The notes under the pieces: model-generated | The model's database searches: none | What the model was told of the DNA's origin: nothing | The model's input: only the letters and a program-made list of their open reading frames with translations | Source: Rhodoferax sp. | GTDB taxonomy: Bacteria; Pseudomonadota; Gammaproteobacteria; Burkholderiales; Burkholderiaceae_C | Reading direction: 5' to 3' | NCBI RefSeq assembly: GCF_012927445.1 | Contig: NZ_JABBPD010000007.1 | Location: 496,001-560,000, forward strand | Length of the DNA: 64,000 nt | Position numbers and translations under genes: made by a program | Shown: positions 55,328-64,000 of the stretch, piece by piece | How the letters are laid out: each line of letters begins with the position of its first letter | Position numbering within the stretch: position 1 is the stretch's first letter

Positions 55328-56020
55328 ATGACCATGATTCAGACCCAACTCCAAACCGTTCGCGACCGCATAACCGCCGCCTGTCTTGCCGCTGGCCGGG
55401 CGCCCGATGCCGTCGCGTTGCTGGCGGTTTCCAAGACCTTTGACGCGCCGGCGGTGGCCGAAGCCCATGCCGCCGGCCAGACCGCGTTTGGCGAGAACTA
55501 CATCCAGGAAGCGCTGCAGAAAATCACCGCGCTGCGCCATTTGCCGCTGCAGTGGCACTGCATTGGCCCGATCCAGAGCAACAAAACACGGCTGGTGGCC
55601 GAGCACTTTGACTGGGTGCACACGGTGGACCGGCTCAAGGTGGCGCAGCGCCTGAGCGAGCAACGCCCCGCTGGCCTGCCGCCGCTGCAGGTGTGCCTTC
55701 AGGTCAACGTCGATGGCGGCGACACCAAATCGGGCGTGCCGCCCGAGGCGGCGCTGGCGCTGGCACGGCACGTCGCCGCCTTGCCGCACCTGCAACTGCG
55801 CGGGATCATGAGCATTCCCGAGCCTGCTCCTGATTTTGTAGCTGCTTGCGTCCTGTTTGCGAGGGTTAAGGCCGTATTTGATGCTTTAAATGCAGCAGGT
55901 CTGGCGCTCGATACGCTGTCGATGGGCATGAGTGCCGATATGGAAGCCGCCATTCACGCCGGCAGCACCCTGGTGCGGGTCGGCACCGCCATCTTTGGTG
56001 GCCGGCCCCGGCCCGTCTGA
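55328..56020 (+). CDS. yggS: PLP homeostasis protein, YggS/PROSC family
   Basis: The 230-residue protein binds pyridoxal phosphate at K36 (LLAVSKTF) and has FGENYIQEALQK, WHCIGPIQSNKTR and the closing SMGMSADMEAAIHAGSTLVRVGTAIFG. YggS keeps vitamin B6 and amino-acid pools in balance. The ATG at 55328 is the likely start. A reverse 54-bp repeat copy is built into residues 167-184 (EPAPDFVAACVLFARVKAVF region), a place where the family has a surface helix. Confidence 0.94.
   Translation: MTMIQTQLQTVRDRITAACLAAGRAPDAVALLAVSKTFDAPAVAEAHAAGQTAFGENYIQEALQKITALRHLPLQWHCIGPIQSNKTRLVAEHFDWVHTVDRLKVAQRLSEQRPAGLPPLQVCLQVNVDGGDTKSGVPPEAALALARHVAALPHLQLRGIMSIPEPAPDFVAACVLFARVKAVFDALNAAGLALDTLSMGMSADMEAAIHAGSTLVRVGTAIFGGRPRPV
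55826..55879 (-). repeat. 54-bp dispersed repeat, copy 7 (intragenic)
   Basis: It is an inverted copy: the complement starts AAATACGGCCTTAACCC and ends AGCTACAAAATCAGGAGC. It lies inside yggS in frame and its length is exactly 54. Confidence 0.65.
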
Positions 56021-56031
56021 AGCCAGCGGCG

Positions 56032-56586
56032 TTACTTTTTGGGCGGGCTGAGCGGCTTGATGTGGCCGCACTCGCTGGCCAGGAACCTGGCCGAGGCATC
56101 CAGTTTCATTTTTTCGGGTTTGCCCGTGGCCGTGGTGTTGAGCGCCATTTGCAGGGTGTACGCCACCGGACTCAGAAACGTCACCAGACCCTCGCCGCTG
56201 GACGGTGGCTGGGTGCAGACAAACGAGAACTTCATGGTGTTGCCGCTGCGGGCTGCGGTGGTCTGCTGGCAGTCACCTTGCTGCGTGGCGATGTCGTTGC
56301 GTGTCACCATCTCCGGGGTCATGCAAATCTTGACGGCGGTGGTGCCGGCGCCAGCGCCCAGGCCGACCCCTTGTTGGGCCATCATGTCTTCCATCCTCTT
56401 GCGCTGATCCGGCGGCATGCCGGCGAGCTGCTTTTGCGCCTCCGCCATGACTTTTTCCAGTTCCCCCGAACTGCTGGTCATGGTGTTGTGGATTTCCCAG
56501 AGGCCGGGCTTCAGGGTCTGCGCGGTGGCGCCCCACGCGCCGCTGGCCAAGGCGGCAGCGAGCAGGATCGGATGCAATTTTTTCAT
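56032..56586 (-). CDS. DUF3617-type periplasmic protein
   Basis: The 184-residue product has a signal peptide (MKKLHPILLAAALASGAWGA) and starts its mature part TLKPGLWEIHNTM, the DUF3617 hallmark, with cysteines in KICMTPEM, GDCQQT and a final SECGHIKPL. Its function is unknown. It ends 12 bases before the convergent yggS stop. Confidence 0.88.
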   Translation of the reverse strand: MKKLHPILLAAALASGAWGATAQTLKPGLWEIHNTMTSSSGELEKVMAEAQKQLAGMPPDQRKRMEDMMAQQGVGLGAGAGTTAVKICMTPEMVTRNDIATQQGDCQQTTAARSGNTMKFSFVCTQPPSSGEGLVTFLSPVAYTLQMALNTTATGKPEKMKLDASARFLASECGHIKPLSPPKK

Positions 56587-56636
56587 ACAAACCCCTTTCA
56601 AACTAAACGTTGATTGTCACCAAAGAGGCGCGAAAG

Positions 56637-56660
56637 AAATGGGCGCCTCAGCGCCCATTT
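56637..56660 (-). terminator. Terminator of the TonB-receptor gene
   Basis: AAATGGGCGC and GCGCCCATTT pair perfectly across a CTCA loop. On the minus strand it runs into TTTCTTTC. It lies 20 bases after the receptor stop codon. Confidence 0.75.
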
Positions 56661-56679
56661 CAGCAGGGTTGGGTTCGAC

Positions 56680-58935
56680 TCAGAACTTGACGGTGACGCC
56701 GACGTAGATCGACCGACCCATGCCGGGGACCGCGATGCCAGAGACAGCGCCCGTTCCCATGCCGTTGCCTTCGCCAACATAGGTGCCGCCCAGTGGCGAC
56801 GCGTAGAACTTGTCCAGCGCATTTTCAATGCCGATATCCAGGCGCACCTTGTTCCATTCGTAGCTGCTGCGCAGATTCAGCAAGCCATAACCTGCCGTCT
56901 TGATCTCATTACGGATTTGCGAGACATCGGTCTTGGCCGCCACCAGGTGGGCTTCAACGGTGTTGCTCCAGCGACCGGCCCGCTGTGTGACCGCCAGTTT
57001 GGCGTTCAGCGGCATGATGTTGTAGAGCCCGCTGTCGGTGGCGGTGTTTTTTCCTTTGACGTAACTCAGCAGACCGGTTGCCATGAAGCTGCCGTAATCC
57101 TCGGTTTGGGCCAGAAGCGTGTGACCCGAAATATCCAGGCCGTAGAGGCGAGCATTCTGGTTGGCGAAGCTGAGGTTGACAAAGCCATCGGTTCGAGGCG
57201 GGCAGGTCTTGCCCACCGCCGCACAGGCCACGGCATCGATGTAGTCCTGGATGTAGGTGTAGTACGGCGTCACTTGCAGGCCCCATTGCTGGCGCCCGGC
57301 ATCATGCCAGTCGGCGGTGGCGCTGAGCGTGTTGGCAACTTCGGGCTTCAGGTTGAGATTGCCGACATAGCCATTGCCATCGCCCACCCAGTTGATCATG
57401 TTCATGACCATGGTGTTGTTGGTGGACCAGACGTAGCGCTCGTACAGGTTGGGCGAACGGGTCTTGCGTGCAAAACCGGCCTCGAATGTTTTTTCGGCAT
57501 CCGGCGTGTAGCGGGCCAGCGCCGACAGATCCAGGTTGTTGTCGGTTTTGCTGCGATCAGCCGCATTAAAAGCAGCATACGTTGCAACGGGATAGTTGCT
57601 GGTGTTGTAGCCATTCACCACGCCGGTGTTCATGGTCACGGTGCTGCTGCGCACCCCAAGTTGCGAGAGCCATTGCGGGTTCCAGCGCGCTTCCCATTCG
57701 CCAAAAATGTCAAAACGGTCGCGCTGGCCGTCATTGATGTTCCTGAAGGGGCCGGGGCCTTTCATGCCCAGCATCATGCCGCCGGGGACATACGGCCCAA
57801 TCGCGTCCCACCAGTCATTCAAGCGATAGTGCTGCACCTCGCTGCCCAGCTTGAGCGTGTCGCGCTCAGACACAACAATATCCGCTTTCACCAGTGCGCC
57901 GGTGTTTTTACCTTCCGTGTCCATCGGCATCCCCGCCGGGTTGCCGGTTTGCAGTTTGTTATCCAGAAAGTTCATCTTGTGCCGCGTGTTTTCGTTATAA
58001 ACACGCGCCTCCAGAGTGCCCCACAGGTACTGACCGGTGTAGCGCAGGTTGACTTGCTCGCTCTGGTTACGGGTCATGTCCATGCGCTGATTCGGAAACC
58101 CCTGGTAGGGAATGTCCTGAAAGCCAAGCTTCAGTTCCAGCAGATGGTCCTCATGGCGCAGGGCCAAACCGAGCGACTGGTTTTCAGTCTTGTAAAGCGA
58201 AGAACCCACTTCGCTGGCCCCTGGTTTCTTGACGGTGGTGGCCAGCTGACTGGGCTTCATGGTCGCTTTGAAATCCTGGGCCGCCTCGTAGTTGCCCGAC
58301 TCCGCCGTCGAGCCGCTGTAAGTCAAACTCACCTTGTCGCTTGCCACCGTGGCCGACACATTGCCGCCTTTGCCGTTGCCATTGCTGCGGTAAAAAGCAC
58401 CAGCCTGACCTTTGAGTAAAGTGCCTTCGCCGGGCTTGGCAAACTCGGGCGCCGCCGAATTGACCACGATGGCGCCGCCAAGGCTGTCACCGCCTACGCT
58501 TACCGGCGTGATGCCGGAGTACACCTGGATGCTGCCGACGTTGCTGGGGTCGATGTAGGACAGCGGCGGGTTCATGTGGTTGGCGCAGGCCGAGATCAGG
58601 TCCATGCCATCGACCTTGATGCGCAGCCGGTCATCGGCCAAACCGTGAATGACCGGCAGGCTGGAGACGCCGCCGGCGCCATACAGTTGAACGCCGGGCA
58701 CATCGCCTAGAAGACCTGCGGTGTCACTGGTGGCTGAGAGCTTGTGTGGCAGGCTGTCTTTGTCGATCAAGGTGGCGCCCACCGGTTGGGTGTCGACTTT
58801 GGACTCGCTGACGGTAACGAGGGGCAGCGTGGCGACGGGCGCATCGGCCGCGATCGACTGGCTGCAGAGCAGGGAGAGGGCGGGCAACGCCAGCGCCAGC
58901 GACCAGGGCAGGGCGCGGATTTTCAGATGAGACAT
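56680..58935 (-). CDS. TonB-dependent receptor, copper-type (OprC/NosA-like)
   Basis: The 751-residue outer-membrane receptor has a signal peptide, a plug domain (about 45-170, with GVQLYGAGGVSSLPVIHGLADDR) and a 22-strand-type barrel that ends with a terminal Phe (VGVTVKF). The plug carries C117-A-N-H-M121, a CxxxM motif like the copper site of OprC. Copper binding is inference from this motif. A small Cys-containing exported protein is encoded immediately upstream. Confidence 0.88.
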   Translation of the reverse strand: MSHLKIRALPWSLALALPALSLLCSQSIAADAPVATLPLVTVSESKVDTQPVGATLIDKDSLPHKLSATSDTAGLLGDVPGVQLYGAGGVSSLPVIHGLADDRLRIKVDGMDLISACANHMNPPLSYIDPSNVGSIQVYSGITPVSVGGDSLGGAIVVNSAAPEFAKPGEGTLLKGQAGAFYRSNGNGKGGNVSATVASDKVSLTYSGSTAESGNYEAAQDFKATMKPSQLATTVKKPGASEVGSSLYKTENQSLGLALRHEDHLLELKLGFQDIPYQGFPNQRMDMTRNQSEQVNLRYTGQYLWGTLEARVYNENTRHKMNFLDNKLQTGNPAGMPMDTEGKNTGALVKADIVVSERDTLKLGSEVQHYRLNDWWDAIGPYVPGGMMLGMKGPGPFRNINDGQRDRFDIFGEWEARWNPQWLSQLGVRSSTVTMNTGVVNGYNTSNYPVATYAAFNAADRSKTDNNLDLSALARYTPDAEKTFEAGFARKTRSPNLYERYVWSTNNTMVMNMINWVGDGNGYVGNLNLKPEVANTLSATADWHDAGRQQWGLQVTPYYTYIQDYIDAVACAAVGKTCPPRTDGFVNLSFANQNARLYGLDISGHTLLAQTEDYGSFMATGLLSYVKGKNTATDSGLYNIMPLNAKLAVTQRAGRWSNTVEAHLVAAKTDVSQIRNEIKTAGYGLLNLRSSYEWNKVRLDIGIENALDKFYASPLGGTYVGEGNGMGTGAVSGIAVPGMGRSIYVGVTVKF

Positions 58936-59118
58936 GGAGATCACTTGGGTTGTTGGGTTTTTTCGCCAGGCAGGCGGTGCCGATTGACCACAAGTCAACC
59001 GGACTGAGGCAGACAACGCCGCCAATTCACGGCGTCTCTGCGCTGGCCGTCATGTGGACGGCCAGAAACCAGCCTGGCAGCGGCTCAGCGAAGAGGTGGC
59101 GCCAGGGTCAGTGGGGAA

Positions 59119-59475
59119 TTAGATCGATGAAGGCGGGCCGCGTGGCGGCAGCGGTGCGCCCGTTTTGGCAGCGAGGCGTGCGGCCGGCAGGCGGCCCAGT
59201 GCAAAAGCGAGTGGCTGGTGAGGCTCAACCAACACCACCTGCGGTGCGGGCGGCGGCGCCACTGCCACGCACAGCGAACAATCCATCAGGTGCAAGGTGG
59301 GCGCTTCAGAGCCGTCGGCGCTGCTGGTCACCAGTTTCATGGTGCCGCTGGCCGAGCACACCAGTTGCATGGACTGCGGCTGCACCAGTGGCGCTGCCAC
59401 CGCCGCCCCCAGCGACAGCACAAACCACACCAGCACCAGACGGGCAAGGAGGTGAGCGTGGCGCAGGGTTTGCAT
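59119..59475 (-). CDS. DUF2946-like small exported protein
   Basis: The 118-residue protein has an N-terminal hydrophobic segment (ARLVLVWFVLSLGAAVAAP) and a Cys motif in LHLMDCSLCVAVAP. It resembles DUF2946 proteins found next to copper TonB receptors. It probably lies in the periplasm or is membrane-anchored, and may handle the metal taken up by its neighbour, which is inference. Confidence 0.75.
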   Translation of the reverse strand: MQTLRHAHLLARLVLVWFVLSLGAAVAAPLVQPQSMQLVCSASGTMKLVTSSADGSEAPTLHLMDCSLCVAVAPPPAPQVVLVEPHQPLAFALGRLPAARLAAKTGAPLPPRGPPSSI

Positions 59476-59543
59476 GGAGGCTGATTATGGACGGCGGGTC
59501 AGTCCATTTTCCTGACCTGCATCAAACGTCTCGGTTATGAGCT

Positions 59544-59597
59544 AAATCAGCCTCTAGCCCCCGTCCTTATTGCGAAAGTAGCTATGTAATCGATAGC
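59544..59597 (+). repeat. 54-bp dispersed repeat, copy 8
   Basis: It lies between the TRAP transporter end and the DUF2946-like gene. It reads AAATCAGCCTCTAGCCCCCG at the left and AGCTATGTAATCGATAGC at the right, with length 54. Confidence 0.8.
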
Positions 59598-59626
59598 GAG
59601 TCTGATTTCGTCCCGGCAACAAACAG

Positions 59627-59662
59627 TTGGGGGCACGACCACCTGCGCAGTCGTGCCCCCAA
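59627..59662 (-). terminator. Long hairpin after the TRAP operon
   Basis: TTGGGGGCACGAC and GTCGTGCCCCCAA form a 13-bp perfect stem around a 10-base loop, 22 bases after the dctM stop codon. There is no long T run, so its strength as a terminator is uncertain. Confidence 0.6.
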
Positions 59663-59684
59663 GCAGCCCGTCAAACAGACTGCG

Positions 59685-60968
59685 CTACATCATGCCCAGC
59701 AACTTGGGGAACCAGGTGGACATGGCGGGCCAGTAAGTCACCAGGCCCAGGAAGCACAGCATCGACAGCAACCACGGCCACACCGCCACGGTCAACTCGG
59801 TGATGCCCATCTTGGTGATGCCCGACGCCACGTACAGGTTCAGCCCCACCGGCGGATGGCACATGCCCACTTCCATGTTCACCACCATGATGATGCCGAA
59901 GTGCACCGGGTCAATGCCCAGCTTCATCGCCACCGGGAACAGGATGGGCGCGAAGATCAGCACAATGCTTGAGGGCTCCATGAAGTTGCCGGCCAGCAGC
60001 AAGATGACGTTGACCGCCAGCAGGAAGCTGATCATGCCCAGCCCATGGCCCAGCATCCAGTCGGCCAGCGCCTGCGGAATGTTCTCGTTGGTCATGATGA
60101 AGGAGAACAGCACCGCGTTGGTGATGATGTACAGCAGCATGGCCGACATGTTGGCCGAGTTGAGCAGCACTTTCGGCACGTCTTTGAGCTTCATGTCCTT
60201 GTAGACAAACACCGCCACAAAGAAGGCATACACCGCACTCATTGCTGCCGCTTCCGTCGGGGTGAACAGGCCGCTGTAAATGCCGCCCATCACGATCACG
60301 ATCAGCAACAGGCCCCAGGCGGAAGCGCGAAAGGCCGTCAGGCGTTCGGCCCAAGTCGCTTTCGGCAGGCGCGGATAGCCAAACTTCTTGGCGCGGTACC
60401 AGGTGACACCGCCCAGCACACCGGCCAGCGCGATGCCCGGCACCACGCCGGCCATGAACAAGGCGCCGACCGACGTATTGGTCGCCACCGAGTACATCAC
60501 CATCACGATGCTGGGCGGAATCAGGATGCCCAGGGCGCCCGAGGTGGTGATGACACCCGCACCGAAGCTTTTCGGAAAGCCGGCCTTGGTCATGGCCGGC
60601 AGCAAGATCGAGCCAATCGCCACCACGGTCGCCGGGCTAGAGCCCGACACGGCGGCAAACAGGGCGCAACCCAAAACACCGGCCAAGCCCAGACCACCGT
60701 ACCAATGGCCAACCATGCTGGAGGCAAAGTTGATCATGCGCCGTGCCACACCACCGTGGGTCAGGAAATTGCCGGCCAGGATGAAGAACGGAATCGCCAT
60801 GATTTCGAACTTCTCGATGCCGGTGAACAGCTTGAGCGCCACCGACTCCAGCGGCACCTCGGTAAAGCCAAACAGGAAGGTCAGCACGGTGAGGCCGAGC
60901 GAGATCGAGATCGGCATGCCCGTGAGCATGAGCGTCAGCAGCAGGATGAAGATGATGGCGGCGTTCAT
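59685..60968 (-). CDS. dctM: TRAP transporter large permease subunit
   Basis: The 427-residue DctM-type membrane protein has about twelve hydrophobic segments and the family sequences GSSPATVVAIGSILLPAM and LGILIPPSIVMVMYSV. It moves the substrate across the inner membrane with the ion gradient. It overlaps dctQ by four bases. Nearest kinds are C4-dicarboxylate or related organic-acid systems, but the exact substrate is open. Confidence 0.94.
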   Translation of the reverse strand: MNAAIIFILLLTLMLTGMPISISLGLTVLTFLFGFTEVPLESVALKLFTGIEKFEIMAIPFFILAGNFLTHGGVARRMINFASSMVGHWYGGLGLAGVLGCALFAAVSGSSPATVVAIGSILLPAMTKAGFPKSFGAGVITTSGALGILIPPSIVMVMYSVATNTSVGALFMAGVVPGIALAGVLGGVTWYRAKKFGYPRLPKATWAERLTAFRASAWGLLLIVIVMGGIYSGLFTPTEAAAMSAVYAFFVAVFVYKDMKLKDVPKVLLNSANMSAMLLYIITNAVLFSFIMTNENIPQALADWMLGHGLGMISFLLAVNVILLLAGNFMEPSSIVLIFAPILFPVAMKLGIDPVHFGIIMVVNMEVGMCHPPVGLNLYVASGITKMGITELTVAVWPWLLSMLCFLGLVTYWPAMSTWFPKLLGMM

Positions 60969-61639
60969 TTGGCGCTCCCATCCCGGTTCCGTGCGGTACT
61001 GGGGTGCAGGTTGTCATTCATGGCAAAGGGGTTGTGGTCAATGGGCGGTGTTTCTTCGTCCAGACCTTCCACATGACCGTGGTCGTGGTGGGGCAGTTCG
61101 CCGGTCTTGAGAAAGTTCACCATCACCTGCAGAAAGCGAAAACACATCAGGCTGGTGCCCAGCGGAATCGCGCTGTAGACCATCCAGGTCGGCCATTCCA
61201 GGTCCGGCGTGGTCGGCCCCTCAGGGATGCCGTCCAGTGGCATGCCCAGAAAATGGAGAAACGCATAGTGCGCGCCGTTCTCCCAGACAAAGCGGGCACC
61301 CAGCGTGGCGACGATGCCGGTAAAGAGGGCGCCGGCACACAGGCCAAAGACGATGAATTTGCTTTTCATCTTGTCGTTCAGCCGGTTGATCAGCACATCG
61401 ACCCCGACGTGGATGCCGGTGCGCACGCCATAGGCGGCGCCAAACTTGGCCATCCAGACAAACATGATGATGGTGAGCTCCTGCGCCCAACTTAAGGAGA
61501 GCGACAACAGCCAGTCCTGCAGGCCGGGTATCGCCAGCCCGGCCGCATAGCGGTGAACCACCGCCACAAAGATGATCAGCGTCGCAGCGCCCATGAGGAA
61601 GGTGACAATCCACTCTTCCAGGTGATCAAGAAATTTCAT
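60965..61639 (-). CDS. dctQ: TRAP transporter small permease subunit
   Basis: The 224-residue DctQ-type protein has four hydrophobic helices (about 13-30, 50-65, 95-115, 150-170) and a histidine-rich C-terminus (HHDHGHVEG). This tail is longer than usual. It pairs with the large permease, whose gene overlaps its end. Confidence 0.9.
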   Translation of the reverse strand: MKFLDHLEEWIVTFLMGAATLIIFVAVVHRYAAGLAIPGLQDWLLSLSLSWAQELTIIMFVWMAKFGAAYGVRTGIHVGVDVLINRLNDKMKSKFIVFGLCAGALFTGIVATLGARFVWENGAHYAFLHFLGMPLDGIPEGPTTPDLEWPTWMVYSAIPLGTSLMCFRFLQVMVNFLKTGELPHHDHGHVEGLDEETPPIDHNPFAMNDNLHPSTARNRDGSAK

Positions 61640-61692
61640 GAGTTGAACTCCAACAGTGCGTCATCAAAGTAGCGGGGGTGCATCAGATCCGC

Positions 61693-62691
61693 TTAGAGCT
61701 TGGCTGGATCGAACCCGGTTTCCTTGTAGATCGTTTGCAGGGTTTCCTTGCCGACGCGATCGGCCATCTTGGTATGCACCGAAACCATGGCCTTTTTCAG
61801 CGCCAGGCGCTCTTCCGGCGTGGGCTGGTAAACAATCGTCTTGCCGCTCTTCTTCACGCCAGCCAAGGCGTTGTCGTTTTCTTCCTGGGCAATTTTGTTG
61901 GCATAGACGGTGGCTTCCTTCATGGCCTGTTCCAACTGGCCGCGCACGTCAGCCGGCAGACCATCCCAGAACTTCTTGTTCACGATGACCGCGTAGCCGA
62001 GGTAGCCATGGTTGGTGAGCGAGAGGTGCTTTTGCACTTCGTGCATCTTCTGGGTGTAAAAGTTGGAGATCGGGTTCTCGGTGCCGTCCACCACGCCGGT
62101 TTGCAGCGCCTGATAGACCTCGGAGAACGCCATCACCTGGGCAATCCCGCCCACGGAGCGAATCTCTTCTTCCAGCACTTTGGAGGACTGGATGCGGAAC
62201 TTTTTGCCCTTGAAGTCAGCGACGTTCTTGAGCGGGGTGTTGGCCGAGAAAGACTTGAAGCCGTTGTCCCAGTAAGCCAGGCCCTTGATGCCCTTGGGCT
62301 CCAGCTTGGCCAGCAGGCTGGCGCCGACCGCACCTTGGGTGATCTTGTGCAAATCAGCCGTGTTGTCAAAAATGAAGGGCAGGTCAAACGCTTCGAACTC
62401 TTTCACACCCAAGGGGCCAAACTTGGCCAATGAGGGGGCCAGCATCTGCACGGCGCCGATTTGCAGCGCTTCGATTTCTTCTTTGTCCTTGTACAAGGCG
62501 CTGTTGGCATAGACCTCGACCTTGACTTTGCCCTTGGTCAGCTCGGCGGCCTTCTTGGCAAAAAATTCGGAAGCCTTGCCTTTGGGTGTGTCGGCCGCCA
62601 CCACATGGCTGAATTTGATGATGGTCTGGGCACTGGCGCTCAAGGCCGCGCAGCTGACCAGCATGGCCAGTAACAATTGTGAAATTTTCAT
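61693..62691 (-). CDS. dctP: TRAP transporter substrate-binding protein
   Basis: The 332-residue periplasmic binding protein has a signal peptide (MKISQLLLAMLVSCAALSAS), then IKFSHVVAADTPKGKASEFF and the conserved RIQSSKVLEEEIRSVGG and GVVDGTENPISNFY segments. It hands its ligand to DctQM. The ATG at 62691 follows GGAG. It is the first gene of the three-gene operon. Confidence 0.95.
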   Translation of the reverse strand: MKISQLLLAMLVSCAALSASAQTIIKFSHVVAADTPKGKASEFFAKKAAELTKGKVKVEVYANSALYKDKEEIEALQIGAVQMLAPSLAKFGPLGVKEFEAFDLPFIFDNTADLHKITQGAVGASLLAKLEPKGIKGLAYWDNGFKSFSANTPLKNVADFKGKKFRIQSSKVLEEEIRSVGGIAQVMAFSEVYQALQTGVVDGTENPISNFYTQKMHEVQKHLSLTNHGYLGYAVIVNKKFWDGLPADVRGQLEQAMKEATVYANKIAQEENDNALAGVKKSGKTIVYQPTPEERLALKKAMVSVHTKMADRVGKETLQTIYKETGFDPAKL

Positions 62692-62957
62692 TCGATGTCT
62701 CCTAGTTGTGACGTAAGTAATTCCCTGCGGAACGTTTGTCCGCTTGAGGGGGGACTGTAGAGGCGAAATATCAACTCCGCTATTGTGGAAAACCACAATG
62801 CCGGCGCAGTCGCTGGAGGCCGGTTCTGAGCCCGCCAACGCAATTTTTGCGGTGTGGGCAGGGCCGTCGCCAATGAATCATTTCGTTACGGATTTTGCAA
62901 AACCAGTGGAGACTTGCAAAAGCGTGGCTCGTACCATGAGCTTTTGAAGGAATCAAT
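62692..62957. other. Intergenic region between dctP and bactofilin genes
   Basis: No gene is supported. It must hold promoters for two divergent genes; AAGGAA lies six bases before the bactofilin start. Confidence 0.4.
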
Positions 62958-63503
62958 ATGGCCATTTCACCCAACTTTTTCAACAAACGCGTCCCTGAAA
63001 CCACACCTCCACGCCATGTCGTGCCCACGCCAAGCGCCAGTACCTACGGTGCATCGGTTGCGCCCAGTGCCCCTGCGGTCGCCGCCACTCCGGTGGCCAG
63101 CGTGGCCAAGGCCAGTGCGCCCGTGGTGGAAGGCGGCAGCAAGCTGACAGTGGGACCCAACATCAAGCTCAAAGGGGTGGAAATCACCGATTGCGACACG
63201 CTGCTGGTTGAAGGCATGGTGGAGGCGACCATGGATTCACGGGTGATCCAGATTTCTGAGCGCGGCGCCTTTAAAGGCTCGGCAGAAATCGATATTGCCG
63301 AGATTCACGGCCAGTTCGATGGCAACCTGACTGTGCGCGAAAAATTGACGATCTATGCCACGGGTAAAGTCACTGGCAAAGTGCATTACGGCAAGCTGGT
63401 GATCGAAGAGGGCGGACAGCTCACGGGCGAGATCCAGTTTGGTTCCATGTCGGGCGCCAGGTCCAGCAGCATGGAGAAATCAGGCATCTCGCTGGCCAGC
63501 TAA
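62958..63503 (+). CDS. Bactofilin (polymer-forming cytoskeletal protein)
   Basis: The 181-residue protein has a Pro/Ala/Thr-rich N-terminal tail and a bactofilin beta-helix core at about 65-165: LTVGPNIKLKGVEITDCDTL, ISERGAFKGSAEIDIAEIHG, and KVTGKVHYGKLVIEEGGQL. Such proteins form filaments that organise cell shape or surface structures. Its stop overlaps the convergent arginase gene by four bases. Confidence 0.93.
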   Translation: MAISPNFFNKRVPETTPPRHVVPTPSASTYGASVAPSAPAVAATPVASVAKASAPVVEGGSKLTVGPNIKLKGVEITDCDTLLVEGMVEATMDSRVIQISERGAFKGSAEIDIAEIHGQFDGNLTVREKLTIYATGKVTGKVHYGKLVIEEGGQLTGEIQFGSMSGARSSSMEKSGISLAS

Positions 63504-64000
63504 TACTTGCGCATCAGGGTGCTCTTGCCAAAGAGCGACCCGATCAAATCGACGGCCAGTTCAGCCGTGCGGTTGCGGACATCAAAGGCCGGGTTGAGTT
63601 CCATCACGTCGAGTGAGGCGAGTTGCCCGGTGTCGGCAATCATTTCCATGCACAGCTGCGCTTCACGGTAAGTGGGGCCACCGCGCACCGTGGTACCGAC
63701 GCCGGGGGCAATGTCCGGGTCCAGAAAATCCACATCAAAGCTCACATGCAGGTGCGTGTTGCCGTCCACCAGGGCGAGGGCCATTTCAACCGCGGCGCGC
63801 ATGCCCATCTCATCGATGTAGCGCATGTCAAACACCTCCAGTCCGGCTTCATGCACCAGGCGTTTTTCACCGTCATCGACACTGCGAATGCCAATCTGGC
63901 GTACCCATTTGGGGTTGATGGCGGGCGTTTGGCCGCCCAGTTCGATCAAGGCCTGGGGGCCATGGCCACACAGACAAGCCAGTGGCATGCCGTGCAGGTT
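63500..64000 (-). CDS. rocF: Arginase/agmatinase-family enzyme, 3' part
   Basis: The frame continues past the right edge, so only the C-terminal 166 residues are seen, from NLHGMPLACLCG on. The metal-binding segment SFDVDFLDPDIAPGVGT carries the usual Asp residues of arginases and the end VMELNPAFDVRNRTAELAVDL fits. Together they indicate a manganese ureohydrolase, most likely arginase. The symbol rests on family similarity of this part only. Confidence 0.85.
   Translation of the reverse strand, partial: NLHGMPLACLCGHGPQALIELGGQTPAINPKWVRQIGIRSVDDGEKRLVHEAGLEVFDMRYIDEMGMRAAVEMALALVDGNTHLHVSFDVDFLDPDIAPGVGTTVRGGPTYREAQLCMEMIADTGQLASLDVMELNPAFDVRNRTAELAVDLIGSLFGKSTLMRKY

Overview
The window looks like chromosome of a betaproteobacterium of the family Comamonadaceae, probably Rhodoferax or a close relative. 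I infer this from the protein sequences (lipB-lipA, the atp operon, a pilT/cyclic-nucleotide-binding/pilU cluster, rsmI-yraN-diaA-dolP, a TRAP transporter and a PEP-CTERM protein) and from a 54-bp dispersed repeat of a type I associate with that family. No database search was possible, so the taxon is an inference.

Layout. 1-2590: the 5' part of a large minus-strand gene cut by the window edge, a gene-poor stretch, and a VapC/Phd-type toxin-antitoxin pair with a possible operator. 2676-8235: a SWIM/SNF2 helicase, then lipoate synthesis (lipA, lipB and a YbeD-like protein). 8366-15632: a complete F1Fo ATP synthase operon atpIBEFHAGDC with a candidate -10 box and a strong terminator. 15671-20542: lemA and two TPM-domain genes, an NTF2-like protein, a YheT-type hydrolase, an unknown protein and a membrane-anchored cytochrome c5. 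20632-20707: tRNA-Arg(CCG).

20689-46721 is an integrated genomic island of about 26 kb. Its ends are a 20-bp direct repeat of the tRNA 3' end, and an 11-bp motif (ACGGTACTTTT) lies inside both ends. Its left third is the mobility backbone: integrase, AlpA-like regulator, RepA-like AAA ATPase, two small proteins (one membrane, one Gly-zipper with zinc ribbons), DUF932, a YqaJ exonuclease and a Cys-cluster protein, mostly single genes separated by hairpin leaders. The middle is a defence block: a lone OLD-type ATPase/TOPRIM nuclease, a compact Mrr-nuclease/STAND ATPase, and one operon encoding an SNF2-type helicase, a DUF4391-like protein, a type III Mod methyltransferase, a MntA/HepT toxin-antitoxin pair and a type III Res. 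The AT-rich right end has a possible HUH-type replication initiator and two unknown genes. I found no conjugation or capsid genes. The composite six-gene defence operon is the most interesting object in the window.

46722-64000 is again chromosome: the terminator that probably belonged to the tRNA before integration, a PEP-CTERM protein beside a tRNA-like fragment, rsmI/yraN/diaA/dolP, a beta-hydroxyacid dehydrogenase, pilU/CNBD/pilT, a YggS-type PLP protein, a DUF3617 protein, a TonB copper-receptor candidate with a small DUF2946-like partner, a TRAP dicarboxylate-type transporter, a bactofilin and the 3' part of an arginase gene. Eight copies of the 54-bp repeat are scattered through the window, two of them inside conserved coding genes and four at gene ends.
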